Notes: generated by a model not told the origin, from the letters alone. A stretch of DNA of 64,000 nucleotides from Simmondsia chinensis (GCA_018398585.1 JAGTTD010000002.1:35084186-35148185), one strand, 5' to 3'. Counted from the first letter of the stretch, positions 1-10,862 are shown. Program-made: numbers and translations.

Positions 1-19
1 AAAAAAAAAAAAAATCTTT

Positions 20-1062
20 CAGTCCAGATTTTTATAGATTTCTAGTGGTATGAACTAGAGACAATATGTATATCAACTTCCATATTGTTGTGTCATAGAA
101 TATTATCTTATGACGAGCCTATGAAGTCTCATGATATCGCTTTTGGAAAAAAGGCAATAAATAAATTGGATAAATGCACATATAGCAAGTTTAATAATAA
201 TAAAGGAGTTATTATATATTTATATATTGATTACATGTTGATATTTGATATGGATATTTAGTGCCAGGTCTTTCGTTCTATGCTGCGGACCAGATTCTCA
301 AGGTTGGGGATCTTAGGAAACAGCCTCTCTTCAGGGTGGCCCATTGAAGGGGGGAGGCTGCGTACATCTACCCCTCCCAGACCCTGCTTATGCGGGAGCC
401 CTTGGAGGCACTGGGTCTGTTGTTGTTTATTTAGTGCCAAATGAGGGTACTCCACTAGTACAATTGCAGTATGAGGAGGCCGGATATAGCCTTAATTGTT
501 TGAAGCTGAGTAGATATATTAGCAATCTAAGCAAATTTTTTTGGCATGTGGTACATAGATATTGAAATAACCATGAATTATGGCATTATATTTAATGAGT
601 ATTCTTCTATTATAAAAGGATACTCAGATGCCGGCTGTATCTTTGATAAGGAGGACTATGCTTCTACCATCGAGTAGATATTCCAACTTGGCATGGATAT
701 TGTTACTTGGGGTTCCAAGAAACATACATGTATCATTAATTCCACAATGATTGTAGAGTTTATTGCTCTTGTTTCTGCTAGTAAAGAAGCATAATGAATT
801 AACAATTTTTTATTTAAGATTTCTTTATGGCATAAGCCAACATCACCTATTCCTATCCATTGTGATAGTGAGGCTATGCTTTCAAATGCGTAAGGGTAAG
901 GTATATAATGGAAGTCTAGACACATTAGTGTGAGACATAGTCATATGAAACAACTCATGAAAGATTAAGTGATCACTGTGGACTTTGAAAATACAATTTA
1001 GATTCTAGCGGATACCTTAACAAAAAGCCTTGCTAGAGACTTGGTCTTAAATACAAGGAAAG
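20..1062 (+). pseudogene. Ty1/copia pol remnant (RT and RNase H)
   Basis: Broken reverse transcriptase and RNase H end of a copia polyprotein. In the first 260 bases a reading frame gives LYIDYMLIF where copia RT normally has the YVDD box, so the second catalytic Asp is Tyr. After a large deletion and a nested insertion, RNase H blocks follow: GYSDAGC near 625, EFIALVSASKEA near 755-790, IHCDSEA near 860, RHISVRHSHMKQLMK near 915-965 and ADTLTKSLA near 1005-1035. Several stops and frameshifts interrupt these blocks. A related but independent copy lies on the minus strand at 5560-6530, and a third at 27487-31268. It cannot encode a working enzyme. Confidence 0.8.
267..429 (+). mobile_element. 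5'-truncated RTE LINE 3' end / Au-SINE-type tail
   Basis: About 163 bp matching the 3' end of the RTE LINE at 36189-36361: GGTTGGGG, then AACAGCCTCTCTTCAGGGT, GGCTGCGTACATCTACC, AGACCCTGCTTATGCGGGAG, then GTTGTTG at the 3' edge. It is flanked by an 11-bp direct repeat ATTTAGTGCCA (256-266 and 430-440), the target-site duplication of a retroposition event into the copia RT. It encodes nothing. It could be a truncated LINE copy or the end of a SINE sharing this tail, because the head is missing. Confidence 0.85.
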
Positions 1063-1662
1063 GGACGAGTTAAACCTGTCAATTTTAGTCACTCATAATG
1101 GACCTTCAACCCAACGCCTAGTATAATGCTAGGTTTTACGTTCTATGAGAGAGTTTCATTATCCGCATATTGCAAGTACTAAAGGTAAAATTCCATCCCT
1201 TGTGTAGTGCTTGGTAACATGTGACAATGGGAAAAGGAGGTTAAGCGCATGCTCTTAATGGACCGGAGGAAATTATTGAATGCCGTGTTGCAGGGACATG
1301 ATCAATGAGGTCTACCTAAATGAGTGTGAAGTTTGGCTGCTACAAGAAGTGTTTTAATGACATGGGGTTTGATTTTATTACCCTCATGAAGGATACAGAA
1401 CACAAGGCCTTAAATGTGTCAGTCGAAGATGAGGTGTATTATGGAGAGTAAGTCTTGTGTGTAGAAACATGTGTGGTTGGTCAAATGGACTCATATGGTT
1501 CAAAGCTTAGTCTATAATTACACTCCAATTAATTGTAACGTGTCTTCAGTAAGTGAGGGTTCAATCGGAACACCCTCTCATTTATGCATAAAGACTTCCT
1601 TTTATTCCGAGATGATGTAGAATTGGTATGATAATGTATGTATTTTGAAAATAGTGGGGGAT
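1063..1662 (+). other. 3' untranslated region of the copia remnant with PPT
   Basis: No coding potential. The stretch aligns with the region between RNase H and LTR in the minus-strand relatives at 4937-5530 and 27005-27480, for example TTCAACCCAACGCCTAGTATA near 1105 (approximate) and CACTTAT-like blocks further on. It ends in a purine-rich tract (AATAGTGGGGGAT, 1650-1662), the expected plus-strand primer directly upstream of the LTR. Confidence 0.65.
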
Positions 1663-2036
1663 TGTTGGTATACTTTTAAAATAAAAAAAAGATGATTTTG
1701 TATCTTTTGGGTGAAGAGGCGTGTCTTTTCATAAAGGGATATGTCTCTTTATGAAAAGACACTCGAAAAACTGTAAATACTTTTCTCTATTCCCAAGATT
1801 GAGTGACTTGAAAAAGGATATGAAAACATATCAAAATAGACTTGAAAAAACATCATTCTCTCATTCTTTAAGTATCGGTTATCCACCCTCATGCTCTTAC
1901 TCTCACTTTGTTTTTGGGTTTTATTATATCCCTTAGACTATTTCAGTATCCATGAAATAAGTTTTAAAGAAAATGGTTTGCTACCTACCTTGAAGCTGAT
2001 GACTAAATTCGATACTTGTTTTATATTTTCCTAACA
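1663..2036 (+). repeat. Copia LTR (374 bp)
   Basis: Starts TGTTGGTATAC directly after the polypurine tract and ends ATTTTCCTAACA, obeying the TG...CA rule. It is the 3' LTR of the remnant at 20-1662; its 5' partner lies outside the window or is lost. U3 contains a perfect 16-bp inverted repeat (1721-1736 and 1747-1762) around a 10-base spacer. The right-hand target duplication cannot be tested without the left end. Confidence 0.7.
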
Positions 2037-2143
2037 AATCATAATGCCAATCATTATGACCATGAGTATGGCCTCACTCACGTCTACATTTACATCCACG
2101 ACCACATCTTTGATGGTCATATATCTTAACATTCACTTTATAG

Positions 2144-2629
2144 TAGGGGTGTAAACGAATTGAGCCAAGCCAAGCACCCCCGTTCGAACTCGAGCTCGAG
2201 TTCAAGCCGAATTCTTATCGAGCTTTTCCAACCCTTGTTCGAGCTCAGTTTGATACAATTTTAGTGCGTTTGATACTCGGCTTGGCTTAGCTCATTAGGC
2301 TTATCGAGCTGAATCGAGCTTGTTATCGAGCCAAGTCGAGCTCATTATCGAGTCCAATCGATTTTAAAATCGAGCGGAATTTTTCAAGTTATTATCGAGC
2401 CATTATCGAACCACTTCTGAACCAATATTAACTATTAATGAGCCCTTATCGAGCTGTTCAAGAACGTTAATGAGTTGAGCACCCTCGTTTCGAACTTGGC
2501 TCATTTAGCTTATCAAGCCTACTTAAACTCCGCTCGATAAACTATGAAGTCCTCATAATGAACACGAATAAGCCCTAATCGATTTCGAATATGAGTAGTT
2601 CATCGAACGTTTGGTTCATTTACACCCTA
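2144..2629. mobile_element. hAT-like MITE, 486 bp
   Basis: Non-coding element with terminal inverted repeats TAGGGGTGTAAACGAA at the left and the complement of TAGGGTGTAAATGAA at the right. It is flanked by 8-bp direct repeats CTTTATAG (2136-2143) and CTTTAGAG (2630-2637), which match at 7 of 8 positions. An 8-bp duplication plus a short TIR starting TAGGG is the pattern of hAT-derived MITEs. The interior is packed with variants of TTATCGAGC and GAGCTCGAG. There is no transposase, so it would have been moved in trans. Confidence 0.75.
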
Positions 2630-2637
2630 CTTTAGAG

Positions 2638-3529
2638 TATGATTTCTTCCTAGTTGATCATGTTAGTTTAATTTTCATTAGTAGTTGTTTTATTCAACAA
2701 TAAGGAGACTTGATATTTAACTCCAAATATTTCCTAATACCTCGTTCTTGATATTGCTGTTGTAGGAGCATATTCGAGGCATGACAAGCAAAATTTGTTT
2801 TCTTTAACAGATCCTCCTCAGTAATATTATCCTACATGATTTAGTTATGAGGTAATTTTAAATGTTGTGGAAGTATACTCGCTTACAATTTTAAAATCCT
2901 ATATTCGTAGGCAAATCCATTCATGGTGGCCTTCGAAGAAGATCATAAATTTATGATGATCAATATTCCTTTTAAATTTGTCTAGTGGACATATGAGTCC
3001 TTCAAAGTAAGACGTTGGACTTTCAATCCTTCGTGGAGATAATGTAGAAGAAATGCTAGTATTTTGGAGCAATCCTACACGAATGCATGATTTCTTCTCT
3101 TAAGTGTTTCTCAAAAATTCATTCCATCAAGATGAATCTTGAAGACCATTGCCAATAATTTTTTCTTCATACATAAAAGACAAGTATAAAGGAAGAAGAT
3201 ATCACCCCAATTTTATAAAGTTCCTCAAATAGATAGAGACTTGTGTTGATCATGTGTTGTAAAAAACCGAATATAAATATTTAATTGAACAAATAAAAAT
3301 ACAAGAACATCATGAGACCTAAAAAACAACGACTTCATGGGAAATCCTCACCTTTATTGAGTATGATATATGCTTATCGATACATTTGAAGATGATTGAG
3401 TCCAATATTTAACAAAACTAAGATCCCGCCTTCCTAGGCATTTGATAATATCTAATATGATTCATAAAAGCCACACTTAAAAGTGTATCTAATTTTCATA
3501 ACAATAATATCTTTCTTAACACTAGCAAA
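2638..3529. other. No gene recognised
   Basis: AT-rich sequence without a long reading frame. It may include the body of the L1 LINE whose RNase H remnant follows, but I could not recognise RT motifs in it. Confidence 0.4.
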
Positions 3530-3770
3530 TTTTTAATGGCTGCTTTCAGGTCATATTATCATCGAGTCAGATTATGCGAGTATAGTCTTTTAGATGCACT
3601 TGCCAAATTTATGTCCATGGAATGGAACTTCCTTGTCAATAAGGTCTAGTCAATTGATTTTAGATTCATTAATATTAGTTTCACAAATACCTACAGAAAG
3701 GTTGATTTTGTCGTAGAACATTTTGCAAATACTTATTTATTTTATTTTTTTTTTGTTGATAAAAGTTTGG
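3530..3770 (+). pseudogene. L1 LINE RNase H-like (RVT_3) remnant
   Basis: Two overlapping frames show the pattern of the RNase H domain at the C-terminus of plant L1 ORF2. One reads IIIESDYASIVF and NLCPWNG, resembling the ESD...PW core. After a frameshift another reads ISFTNTYRKVDFVVEHFANT, resembling the final helix with an Arg-Lys and Ala. A T-rich stretch and TTGTTGATAAAA follow, resembling an L1 3' end. A clearer relative is on the minus strand at 32103-32640. The domain is short and frameshifted, so the call is tentative. Confidence 0.45.
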
Positions 3771-4159
3771 TAAGGAGATTTCAAAAGGAAACTCAAGGTG
3801 CACTCAAAAAGAGGGCAACACCAAATACATATGAAATAAAAAATAATTAAAATGAAAAAAGATTTACTCCAAAAACGCCCTAACCAACTCCCGAATCCCA
3901 CACCAATAGGGATAAAAACACTTAATAGTTTTGCAAGGAAAACGATGATGCCTTAAAACAACACAACACAGAGAAAATCTAAAGTTAGGCATCGCGGTGA
4001 TAGATCCTGTCATAGCCTAACTTTGATTAAGGTATAAAATACTCCTAGGTATTTAATTTTCAATCTTTCTTATCATATCTTATATATTTATTAAACTGAT
4101 TAAATATATATTACACTTGATTTTTGCCAAAAGGCCAAAAAGGGTTTCATTTTATATAT
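3771..4159. other. No gene recognised
   Basis: Non-coding. I see no repeat boundary or RNA gene here; it separates an L1 remnant from the copia LTR. Confidence 0.4.
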
Positions 4160-4466
4160 TGTAAACTCCCAAAAGTACCGGGAATCGGGTAACAAAATAT
4201 TGTTGGATCAAACACTTGCAATTTGCAAGTAACGGGTATCCAAACTATCTACAGGTTTCAAGGCGTGATGTCACTTTCCTTAAGACTTATTTCAACGTAT
4301 GAAATAATCTCGGGGATACAATGATAACCTAATGCCAATAGAGTGAGCGTATGTAAAGGGAAATAAGGAGAGATGTATGAGAATGACGTTTTTCAAGAAC
4401 AATGAACAAGTTCTTTCAAATCAATTGATTCTTTTTTTTTTTTTTTCATTGCCAAAGACATTAGGG

Positions 4467-4510
<44 letters not shown>

Positions 4511-4936
4511 CCCTAATGTTCTTTCAAATCAATTGATTCTTTTTTTTTTTTCATTGTCAAAGACATTAGGGGAATATATATATATATAAGACTTTGTGAA
4601 AGAAGACGTCCCAAATTATGCCTCAAAGAAAAGGTACGAAAGGCTGGTAGTTAACGCGCAAAAATCCTGTGAAAATCCTGGTGTGTTTCAAGGCGCGAAA
4701 GAAGACGTACCTATGTGTCGACACATAGAGCTGTGTGTCGACACACAGTTCTGCAGAGATGGTTCTACTGATCCGTGTGTCGATACACGGGTTGTGTGTG
4801 TCGAAACACACCTCAGCAACCCTGTTCTCTAAGAATGTGGGTCGACACATCAAAACACATCGAACAAACTTTGGGACCAAATTTAAACACTTTATTCACA
4901 ATTCTTATAGCATTATTGTAAAAAAAAGCATCAACA
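4160..4936 (-). repeat. Copia LTR (3' LTR of the minus-strand element)
   Basis: Read on the minus strand it begins TGTTGATGC, immediately after a purine tract (AAATAGTAGGGGAA), and ends GGGAGTTTACA. It matches 9147-9719 but is longer because a segment containing (AT)n was duplicated. U3 holds two perfect 18-bp palindromes at 4711-4728 and 4731-4748 and an imperfect one at 4773-4790. The (AT)n tracts lie downstream in the minus-strand reading and include TATA-like sequence. Confidence 0.8.
4458..4519. repeat. 62-bp (AT)n inverted repeat
   Basis: ACATTAGGGGAAT followed by an AT-dinucleotide core of about 36 bp and then ATTCCCCTAATGT: a near-perfect palindrome able to form a cruciform. The sister LTR at 9147-9719 has only one copy of the ATTAGGGGAAT(AT)n motif, so the palindrome arose in this copy by duplication. 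Confidence 0.85.
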
Positions 4937-5559
4937 TTCCCCTACTATTTTTAAAATACAATCATTCTCACAAATGACATCTCTAAGTTAAAGGAGGCCA
5001 TATCGCGCATCAATGAGGGTGTCTTTCGATTGAACCCTCAGCTAGTGATGACATGTTTACAGTTAATCGGATCGAAAATGGTAGACTATGCTTTGAACCA
5101 TTCAACCCATTTGACTAACTGAATACATTACCACGTACTCTGCAATCTACTCCCCGTACGTACCCTACACCTCTCCAGATCGACACATATGAAGCCTTGT
5201 GTCCTGTATCCTTTCCCGAGTGTTTTAGAGCCAAACCCTTTGTCAAAAATCACCCCTTGAAGAGGCCAAACTTCACACTCACTAAGGTGGACCCCAACTA
5301 ATCATGTCCTATGACGCGACATTTAGTTACAATATTATTAAGAACATGGTCCATTAAGAGCATACGCTCATCCTTTAAATCTTTGACGCAGGTAACCAAG
5401 CACCACACACATGGGATGGAAAAATTCTTTTGTGCTTGCAGTCACACTGATGATAAAACTCACTCATTGAACTCGAGACCTAACGTCTGACTAGGCGTCA
5501 AGTTAAGGGCCAATCATGGGTGACTGAAAATGACAGGTTTCACACCATCCCTTTAATTA

Positions 5560-6530
5560 TCAAGTCTCTAGCAATGTTCTCAAATAAGAAATCCGCTAGT
5601 TTTAGAATTATATCTTCAAAGTCCACAGTGATCACTCAATCTTTCATGAGTTATTTCACTTAGCAACATTTGACACTGCGGTGTTCGGATATTTAGTGAC
5701 ACACCTCACTCTTATATATTTGAAAAACACTTCTCACTGTCACATTGGACAGAAAGAGTCTATATTGGCTTGTGCTACAAAGAAGTCTCAAACACATCCT
5801 TTAATCATTATGTTTCTTTACAAGCAGAAACTAGAGCATTAAACTCTATAATCACAGTGGAATTTTATAGCGTATGTTAGTTTCTTAAAACTCAAGTGGG
5901 CAACGACCTCTCTTTAAGTTGACACCATGAAGGGGGAAGGTTGCGCACATCCGCCCCACTCCCCCCAGACCCTGCGTAGGCGGGAGCCCTTGAGGCACTA
6001 GGTATGTTCCTAGTTTCTTAAAACTCAAGGAACAACAGCCCCACCACTTATAGCATTTACTAGCTTTCAGAAGTGTAGTCCTCCTTATCGGATATATAAC
6101 TGGCATCCCAGTACTCTTCTATACACTCAATAACATTAGCACCACAACTCATGGTTATTTCGGTACCATATGTACTTTATGCTAGTAACATTTACTCATA
6201 TAGCTAGTTATACACTCTCAGCTATCCAACAATAAAGGCTACATCTAACCTTTTCAAGGTCCAATTATCCCATTGGAACGCTTACATTTGGTTCTAAATT
6301 TTTCCCACCAAATTTCAACATGTAGTCAGCATACATACAACGAATTCCCCGATTTATGCCATATGCATTATTCGAATTCATCAACTACCTCTTTCAAATG
6401 GCAATATTGCTAGACTACATAGTCTTTTTATATATCACAATCTATGACACAACAATATTGAACTTTGACATTCATTCCATTTCTAGGTCATTCCTCTAGA
6501 AATTTATGAGTCCGATTGTTAAGACTTCTC
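5560..6530 (-). pseudogene. Copia RT/RNase H remnant
   Basis: Minus-strand sequence homologous to 20-1062: the RT stretch at about 6300-6530 reads toward MYADYMLKFGG, in the place of YVDDMLIF, and the RNase H part near 5700-5870 reads FNALVSACKET and VQCDSE. Multiple stops and frameshifts are present. It is interrupted by the RTE-tail insertion at 5897-6010. It has no coding capacity. Confidence 0.65.
5897..6010 (+). mobile_element. Short RTE-tail insertion (114 bp) with perfect TSD
   Basis: Carries the RTE/Angio tail (CCTCTCTTTAAG, GGGGGAAGGTTGCGCACATC, AGACCCTGCGTAGGCGGGAG, ending GGTATGTTCC). It is flanked by identical 19-bp direct repeats TAGTTTCTTAAAACTCAAG at 5878-5896 and 6011-6029. 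The perfect duplication shows a target-primed insertion that is young relative to the eroded copia around it. Confidence 0.9.
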
Positions 6531-7127
6531 CTTTTATATTTTTTTAGTCTTTCAAAGTTCTAGAGTCTTTCTAGAGGTACACCCTCAAACATGATCTTCC
6601 TTATAATATACTTTAATTCACATTATCAGAATGCATCATTCAAGACCAACGAAATACTCGAGGTCACTTTCTCTGTACTCATAAATATTTATATTTTAGG
6701 ATGTTCACTCCACCCATAAATCAATCAAAAGACTATACATGCCATTTATATGCATAAAACCTTATGGGCAACAAAAGAATCATCATAAATCAATATTCTC
6801 ATACTCTTTAAATTTGTCACGTTGATGACTAACGACATCTTAACGAGTGAGCATATCATCACATAATAATCTTATTTACCATGTAGTAATTGCATGAATC
6901 TAACACTCAATTTGAGTACTTAAAAACTCACCGTATGAATGCACATCATTTAACCAAATACTCAATCATCATATACATACGCCCTTAACATGCAAGTAAG
7001 CTTTCTTTGACCGCATTAATCATGATGATAAATTTTCCACATGCACGTCGGCTTCTATTGAAGCACTACATCCAATAACATTGGAAGACCCACCGAAAAT
7101 ATGTGGTCAGTTATAAAATCATAAGTC
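6531..7127. other. Eroded copia interior, no readable domain
   Basis: AT-rich and without reading frames. By position it should be part of the pol region of the minus-strand copia, but I could not recognise motifs. Confidence 0.35.
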
Positions 7128-7136
7128 ATCATTTCC

Positions 7137-7514
7137 GTGTTATCCTCCTAGTGCACTTAGGTTGCGTACTTGCTCCCATGAGCTTCTACATGCAGGCATG
7201 CATACCTGCCTACCTATCATTTGATTTCATTTGATTTTTGATCATTTGATTTCTGCGTGATCTGACTTGCTTGGTGTCTTATGTCTTGAGTCTTGTGTGT
7301 TTTGTGCTTGCTGTCTTGACCGCTTCGTTGCTCTCTTATTGCCAGGTCTCATGCTCTTGGCGGCAGACCAGTATCTCAGGTTGGGGGTCCTCGGAAACAG
7401 CCTCTCTTCAGGGTAGCCCCCTGAAGGGGGAAGGCTGCGTACATCTACCCTCCCCAGACCCTGCTGTTGCGGGAGCCCTATGGCATTGGGTTTGTTGTTG
7501 TTGTTGTTGTTGTT
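7137..7514 (+). mobile_element. 5'-truncated RTE LINE 3' end (378 bp)
   Basis: The longest independent copy of the RTE 3' UTR. It matches the 36189-44430 LINE over the whole segment, beginning TCCTCCTAGTGCACTTAGGT and TACTTGCTC, passing through TGCCAGGTC and GGTTGGGGGTCC, and ending in (GTT)n. Because it reaches upstream of the part shared with the SINEs, it is a truncated LINE and not a SINE. The direct repeat ATCATTTCC (7128-7136 and 7515-7523) is the likely target duplication. Confidence 0.85.
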
Positions 7515-7523
7515 ATCATTTCC

Positions 7524-9146
7524 AAGTGCATTAATACACTTTCTTTCACTGTTCATAATCATGCATTTTAATTTGAATATCTTTATATCAGTCACATTAG
7601 GGATCAACACATGTACTGTTATCTCGTATTTATTGATCTACTAATTCATTCAAATTCACATCAACATACATGGTTACATGCATCATTTTCAATACGATGA
7701 AATAATGCATCCAAAATCTTATTAACATGCATATGAGCATTCATCGTACAACAATATTAATTTCCATGCTCATATTTTTATATCTATGGATGCATGTATT
7801 ATTTATATTAACGAATGTGCAACATTAGTATACCTCCATCAGCATATATGCATGATTATACTCAAACTTCTTTTATGACTCTCCAACTCCACTATTGGTC
7901 ATTCCATTGTGCCATAACTTCAATTTGTCAATGAACAATACGTATAAGAGAACGACTCAGTTATCATGAAATCAAGAACGAGTCAAAAATACCCATGTTT
8001 ATATTTTATTACGGGCTTATGGCCATACAATTATTAACATACGTGCATAAAACCTCAATATAATTATTGTTCAGAATTCAAATTCATGCAACAATGAATT
8101 TACTACACACAATGCACAGTTTGTACTTTATTTCAGCCAACGTAATTCTTTATGAATTATAGTCACGGTTATACAAAGTGCCTGGATCTTTATATCACCA
8201 ATTTGTAACAGAGCATACATCCAACTTTCTTATTATTATTTCCATTTTGGAATCATTTTGGAGCCTGGTTTCAACAACCATGCTAAATAAAAATTTTCCT
8301 TTTTTATTTTAATGCCAAAATCATGCATACTAATTTATATCAAGTATGTATTCATAATTTAATTTATTATCCATTTAATTCCAGCGCACTTTGTTGTTAA
8401 ATTCATGATGCAAGCCACAACAAAATAGTGCCTGAATTGAAAATTATCATGATATCTTGATCTGATTTTGATTTCACATGTATACTTATCATTGATCAAC
8501 AGTCATGATATATAATTGGTATGGACCGTTTTGTTTCTCGGGTCGGGCTATATCTTGTTTGCCTCAGTCTCAAGGGTTTACTTTTCAGATCTTGGATATT
8601 ATTCACCTTTCAATAACATATCAAAACAATGTCTAAACTGAAAATTAGGAGTTCTTATCTTTAGAGTTTCAACCCCACAAGTAAATATACTTTCATGCAT
8701 AAACGACAATGCATCAACCACTGCTTCTTAGGCGTTATAGAACTTTATGATTTTATCTCGAATCAAATGTACAAGATTTCACACAACTTGATTCCATTAA
8801 TTAGACGCAAATAAAAAAGCATAAAGGCATTTTTCTATTATCCTTATACATGTCCAACTTGATCACCATCATGAATTCTTGAATTATGTTATCAAACCAT
8901 ATGCAAATTAACCACATGCCTCATGAATAAAGCACAAACCCAAATTCTCATTCATCTTAGTGCATCACGATTTCATGATTTAAAAATTAAATGACATACC
9001 TTGGTCCATAGTCATTCATACAAGATCCAAGAAGTTATACCAATTCTCTCAATTCATCATTTTCTCCAATTTCACATGGTTCGACATCAAATCATAGAAA
9101 GTGAAAACGCCATTTCAATTAATGATTTAAGTCTTAAGATTGTTGG
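7524..9146. other. Eroded copia interior, no readable domain
   Basis: About 1.6 kb of AT-rich DNA with many ATGCAT-containing words and no frame I recognise. It lies between pol remnants and the 5' LTR, where gag would be expected, but no gag motif survives. Confidence 0.35.
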
Positions 9147-9719
9147 TGTAAACTCCCAAAAGTACCGGGAACTGAGTAACCAAACATTATTGGATCAAAC
9201 ACTTGCAATTTGCAAGTAACGGGTATCGAAACAATCTACCTAATGTCAATAGAGTGAGCATATGTAAAGGGAGATAAGGAGAGATGTATGAGAATGATGT
9301 TTTTCAAGAACAATGAACAAGTTCTTTGAAAACAATTGATTCTTTTTTTTCATTATCAAAGACATTAGGGGAATATATATATATATAAGATTTTGTGAAA
9401 GAAAACGTCCCAAATTATGCCTCAAAGAAAAGGCGCGAAAGGCTGGTAGTTAACGCCCAAAAATCTGGTGAAAACAGCACCTGTGTGTCGACACACATTT
9501 CTGCAGAGATGGTTCTGTTGATCTGTGTGTCGACACACGGGCCGTGTGTGTCAACACACACCTCTACAGCCCTGTTTTGTAAGAATGTGTGTCGACATAC
9601 CAGCCTCGTGTGTCGACACACATTCCAACACACATCAAAACACATTGAACAAACTTCGGGATCAACTTTAAACACTTTATTCACAATTCTTATAGCATTA
9701 TTCTCAAAATACATCAACA
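9147..9719 (-). repeat. Copia LTR (5' LTR of the minus-strand element)
   Basis: 573 bp, minus-strand start TGTTGATGT and end GGGAGTTTACA, homologous to 4160-4936. U3 contains TGTGTGTCGACACACA (9482-9497, perfect 16-bp palindrome), GTGTGTCGACACAC (9525-9538) and two further variants near 9588-9625. A TATATATATATA run near 9376-9388 lies downstream of these on the minus strand. Confidence 0.8.
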
Positions 9720-10067
9720 ATACCTTGATAATTATTCCCCTCTTACTTTTAAGAGAATTGTCTAGAATATTTAGATTTAGCACCAAAGTTGAAAATAACA
9801 CACATAACAACGTCAGGGTCAACAATTCCACATGGGATTGATGTATATGGTATTATCATGCACTGCATTTAAGTTTGATTTTGTCTATATTTTCATTACC
9901 AAAATGGCCCCTTTATGTTACAAGGACATATCAACTGATATCCATGTTTGCATCTATAGTCTAGGTGGGTCCAAAATCTTTGCAAATAGATTGCTCTTAG
10001 GTCGCGTTTATCTTGCTCCTTTTATTTTTTCTCTATGCAACACCCATTGCATTCGGCCTTGTAAACA
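9720..10067. other. No gene recognised
   Basis: Non-coding spacer between a copia LTR and an L1 3' end. I see no diagnostic motif. Confidence 0.4.
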
Positions 10068-10465
10068 CCTTTTTTGGATAATTGAGTATAAGTCCAAAAC
10101 GGGTGCAATGCACATAGGCTCAAGAAGCAAACCAACAAAATGAATTCGAGAACGAAAATTGAAATTGTACAACAATAATACACAATATTATTCTTTTTTT
10201 TGGGGGGTGGGGGACACTCCCAGTTAGACCATTTCAAGATAGAATCAGAGTTCTTGGCAACTTTCACTCACTTTTCAAGGAAGTTGGAACACCAAGTTGA
10301 CGTCCAAAAGCCAACCTTGATGGAGATGCTCCAAAACAGCTTGTCTTCCTTCTGTCTTGTGTGTTCCAAGAGCATTTTATTTCTTTTATTACAAATGACC
10401 CAGATAGCGATGAAGAATAGCGACATCCATACCCTCTTTTGTAATTTTTTGGCAAGGGGCATCAA
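10068..10465 (-). pseudogene. L1 LINE ORF2 C-terminal end with 3' UTR and poly(A)
   Basis: The minus strand encodes VWMSLFFIAIWVICNKRNKM followed by FWSISIKVGFW, the pattern of the zf-RVT/C-terminal region of plant L1 ORF2 (W..LFF.IIW.IW..RN). Downstream the non-coding part ends GGACTTATACTCAATTATCC then AAAAAA (plus-strand T run near 10068-10075), a typical plant L1 3' terminus. It is 5'-truncated; RT and endonuclease are absent. Confidence 0.6.
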
Positions 10466-10675
10466 GGTCTATTGATGCAAAAGGTCATGGACCGAACTTG
10501 GGAGGACTAGCTAAACTCCCTACCAATTCTATACACGACTCCTAAAGATCAGCCAAGACAATATCTAACAAAGAGGTAGTTTGGATTCTCATGTCCACTC
10601 AAACATAAGGCATAGCTTGTCTTTGCTATGTTATGTGGATGTCGTCTATTTGCGTGGAAGACATTGTAGCGTTTC

Positions 10676-10862
10676 AAACCGAAGAGGGTACCAGCACATT
10701 GTTACCGGATCCCATTAGAATTTTGAAGTTAAGCGTGCTTGGGTAAGAGCAGTACCAGGGTGGATGACCTCATGGGAAGTCCTTACCCTTAGGTTGGGGA
10801 CACTCGGAAACAGCCTCTCTTCAGGTTAACATCCTAAAGGAGGAAGGCTGAGTACATTTGCC

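Larger units (their letters stand above)
4160..9719 (-). mobile_element. Degenerate Ty1/copia element (family with GTGTCGACAC LTRs)
   Basis: Two related LTRs in the same orientation (4160-4936 and 9147-9719) bracket an internal region of about 4.2 kb containing recognisable minus-strand RT and RNase H at 5560-6530. The rest of the interior is too eroded to read. I found no matching 5-bp target duplication, so I cannot exclude that the two LTRs belong to different insertions. Two RTE-tail insertions sit inside. The element is dead: no gag, protease or integrase frame is visible. Confidence 0.6.

Noticed and set aside
20..2036. Treating 267-429 as part of the copia coding region
   Set aside because: It is bracketed by ATTTAGTGCCA repeats and matches the RTE 3' UTR, so it is an insertion.
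4377..4589. A small protein with a Tyr-Ile repeat
   Set aside because: It translates the (AT)n microsatellite in an LTR.
9415..9831. Cys-His-rich frames (CVDTQ and VDTHG repeats) in the copia LTRs, resembling a zinc-finger protein
   Set aside because: The repeats arise from translating the GTCGACACAC palindromes; they are not conserved as codons between LTRs.
10684..10783. A functional 5S rRNA gene
   Set aside because: The 5' end is altered, the 3' end is deleted, it is fused to a LINE tail and lies between target duplications, so it is a SINE head and not a gene from a 5S array.
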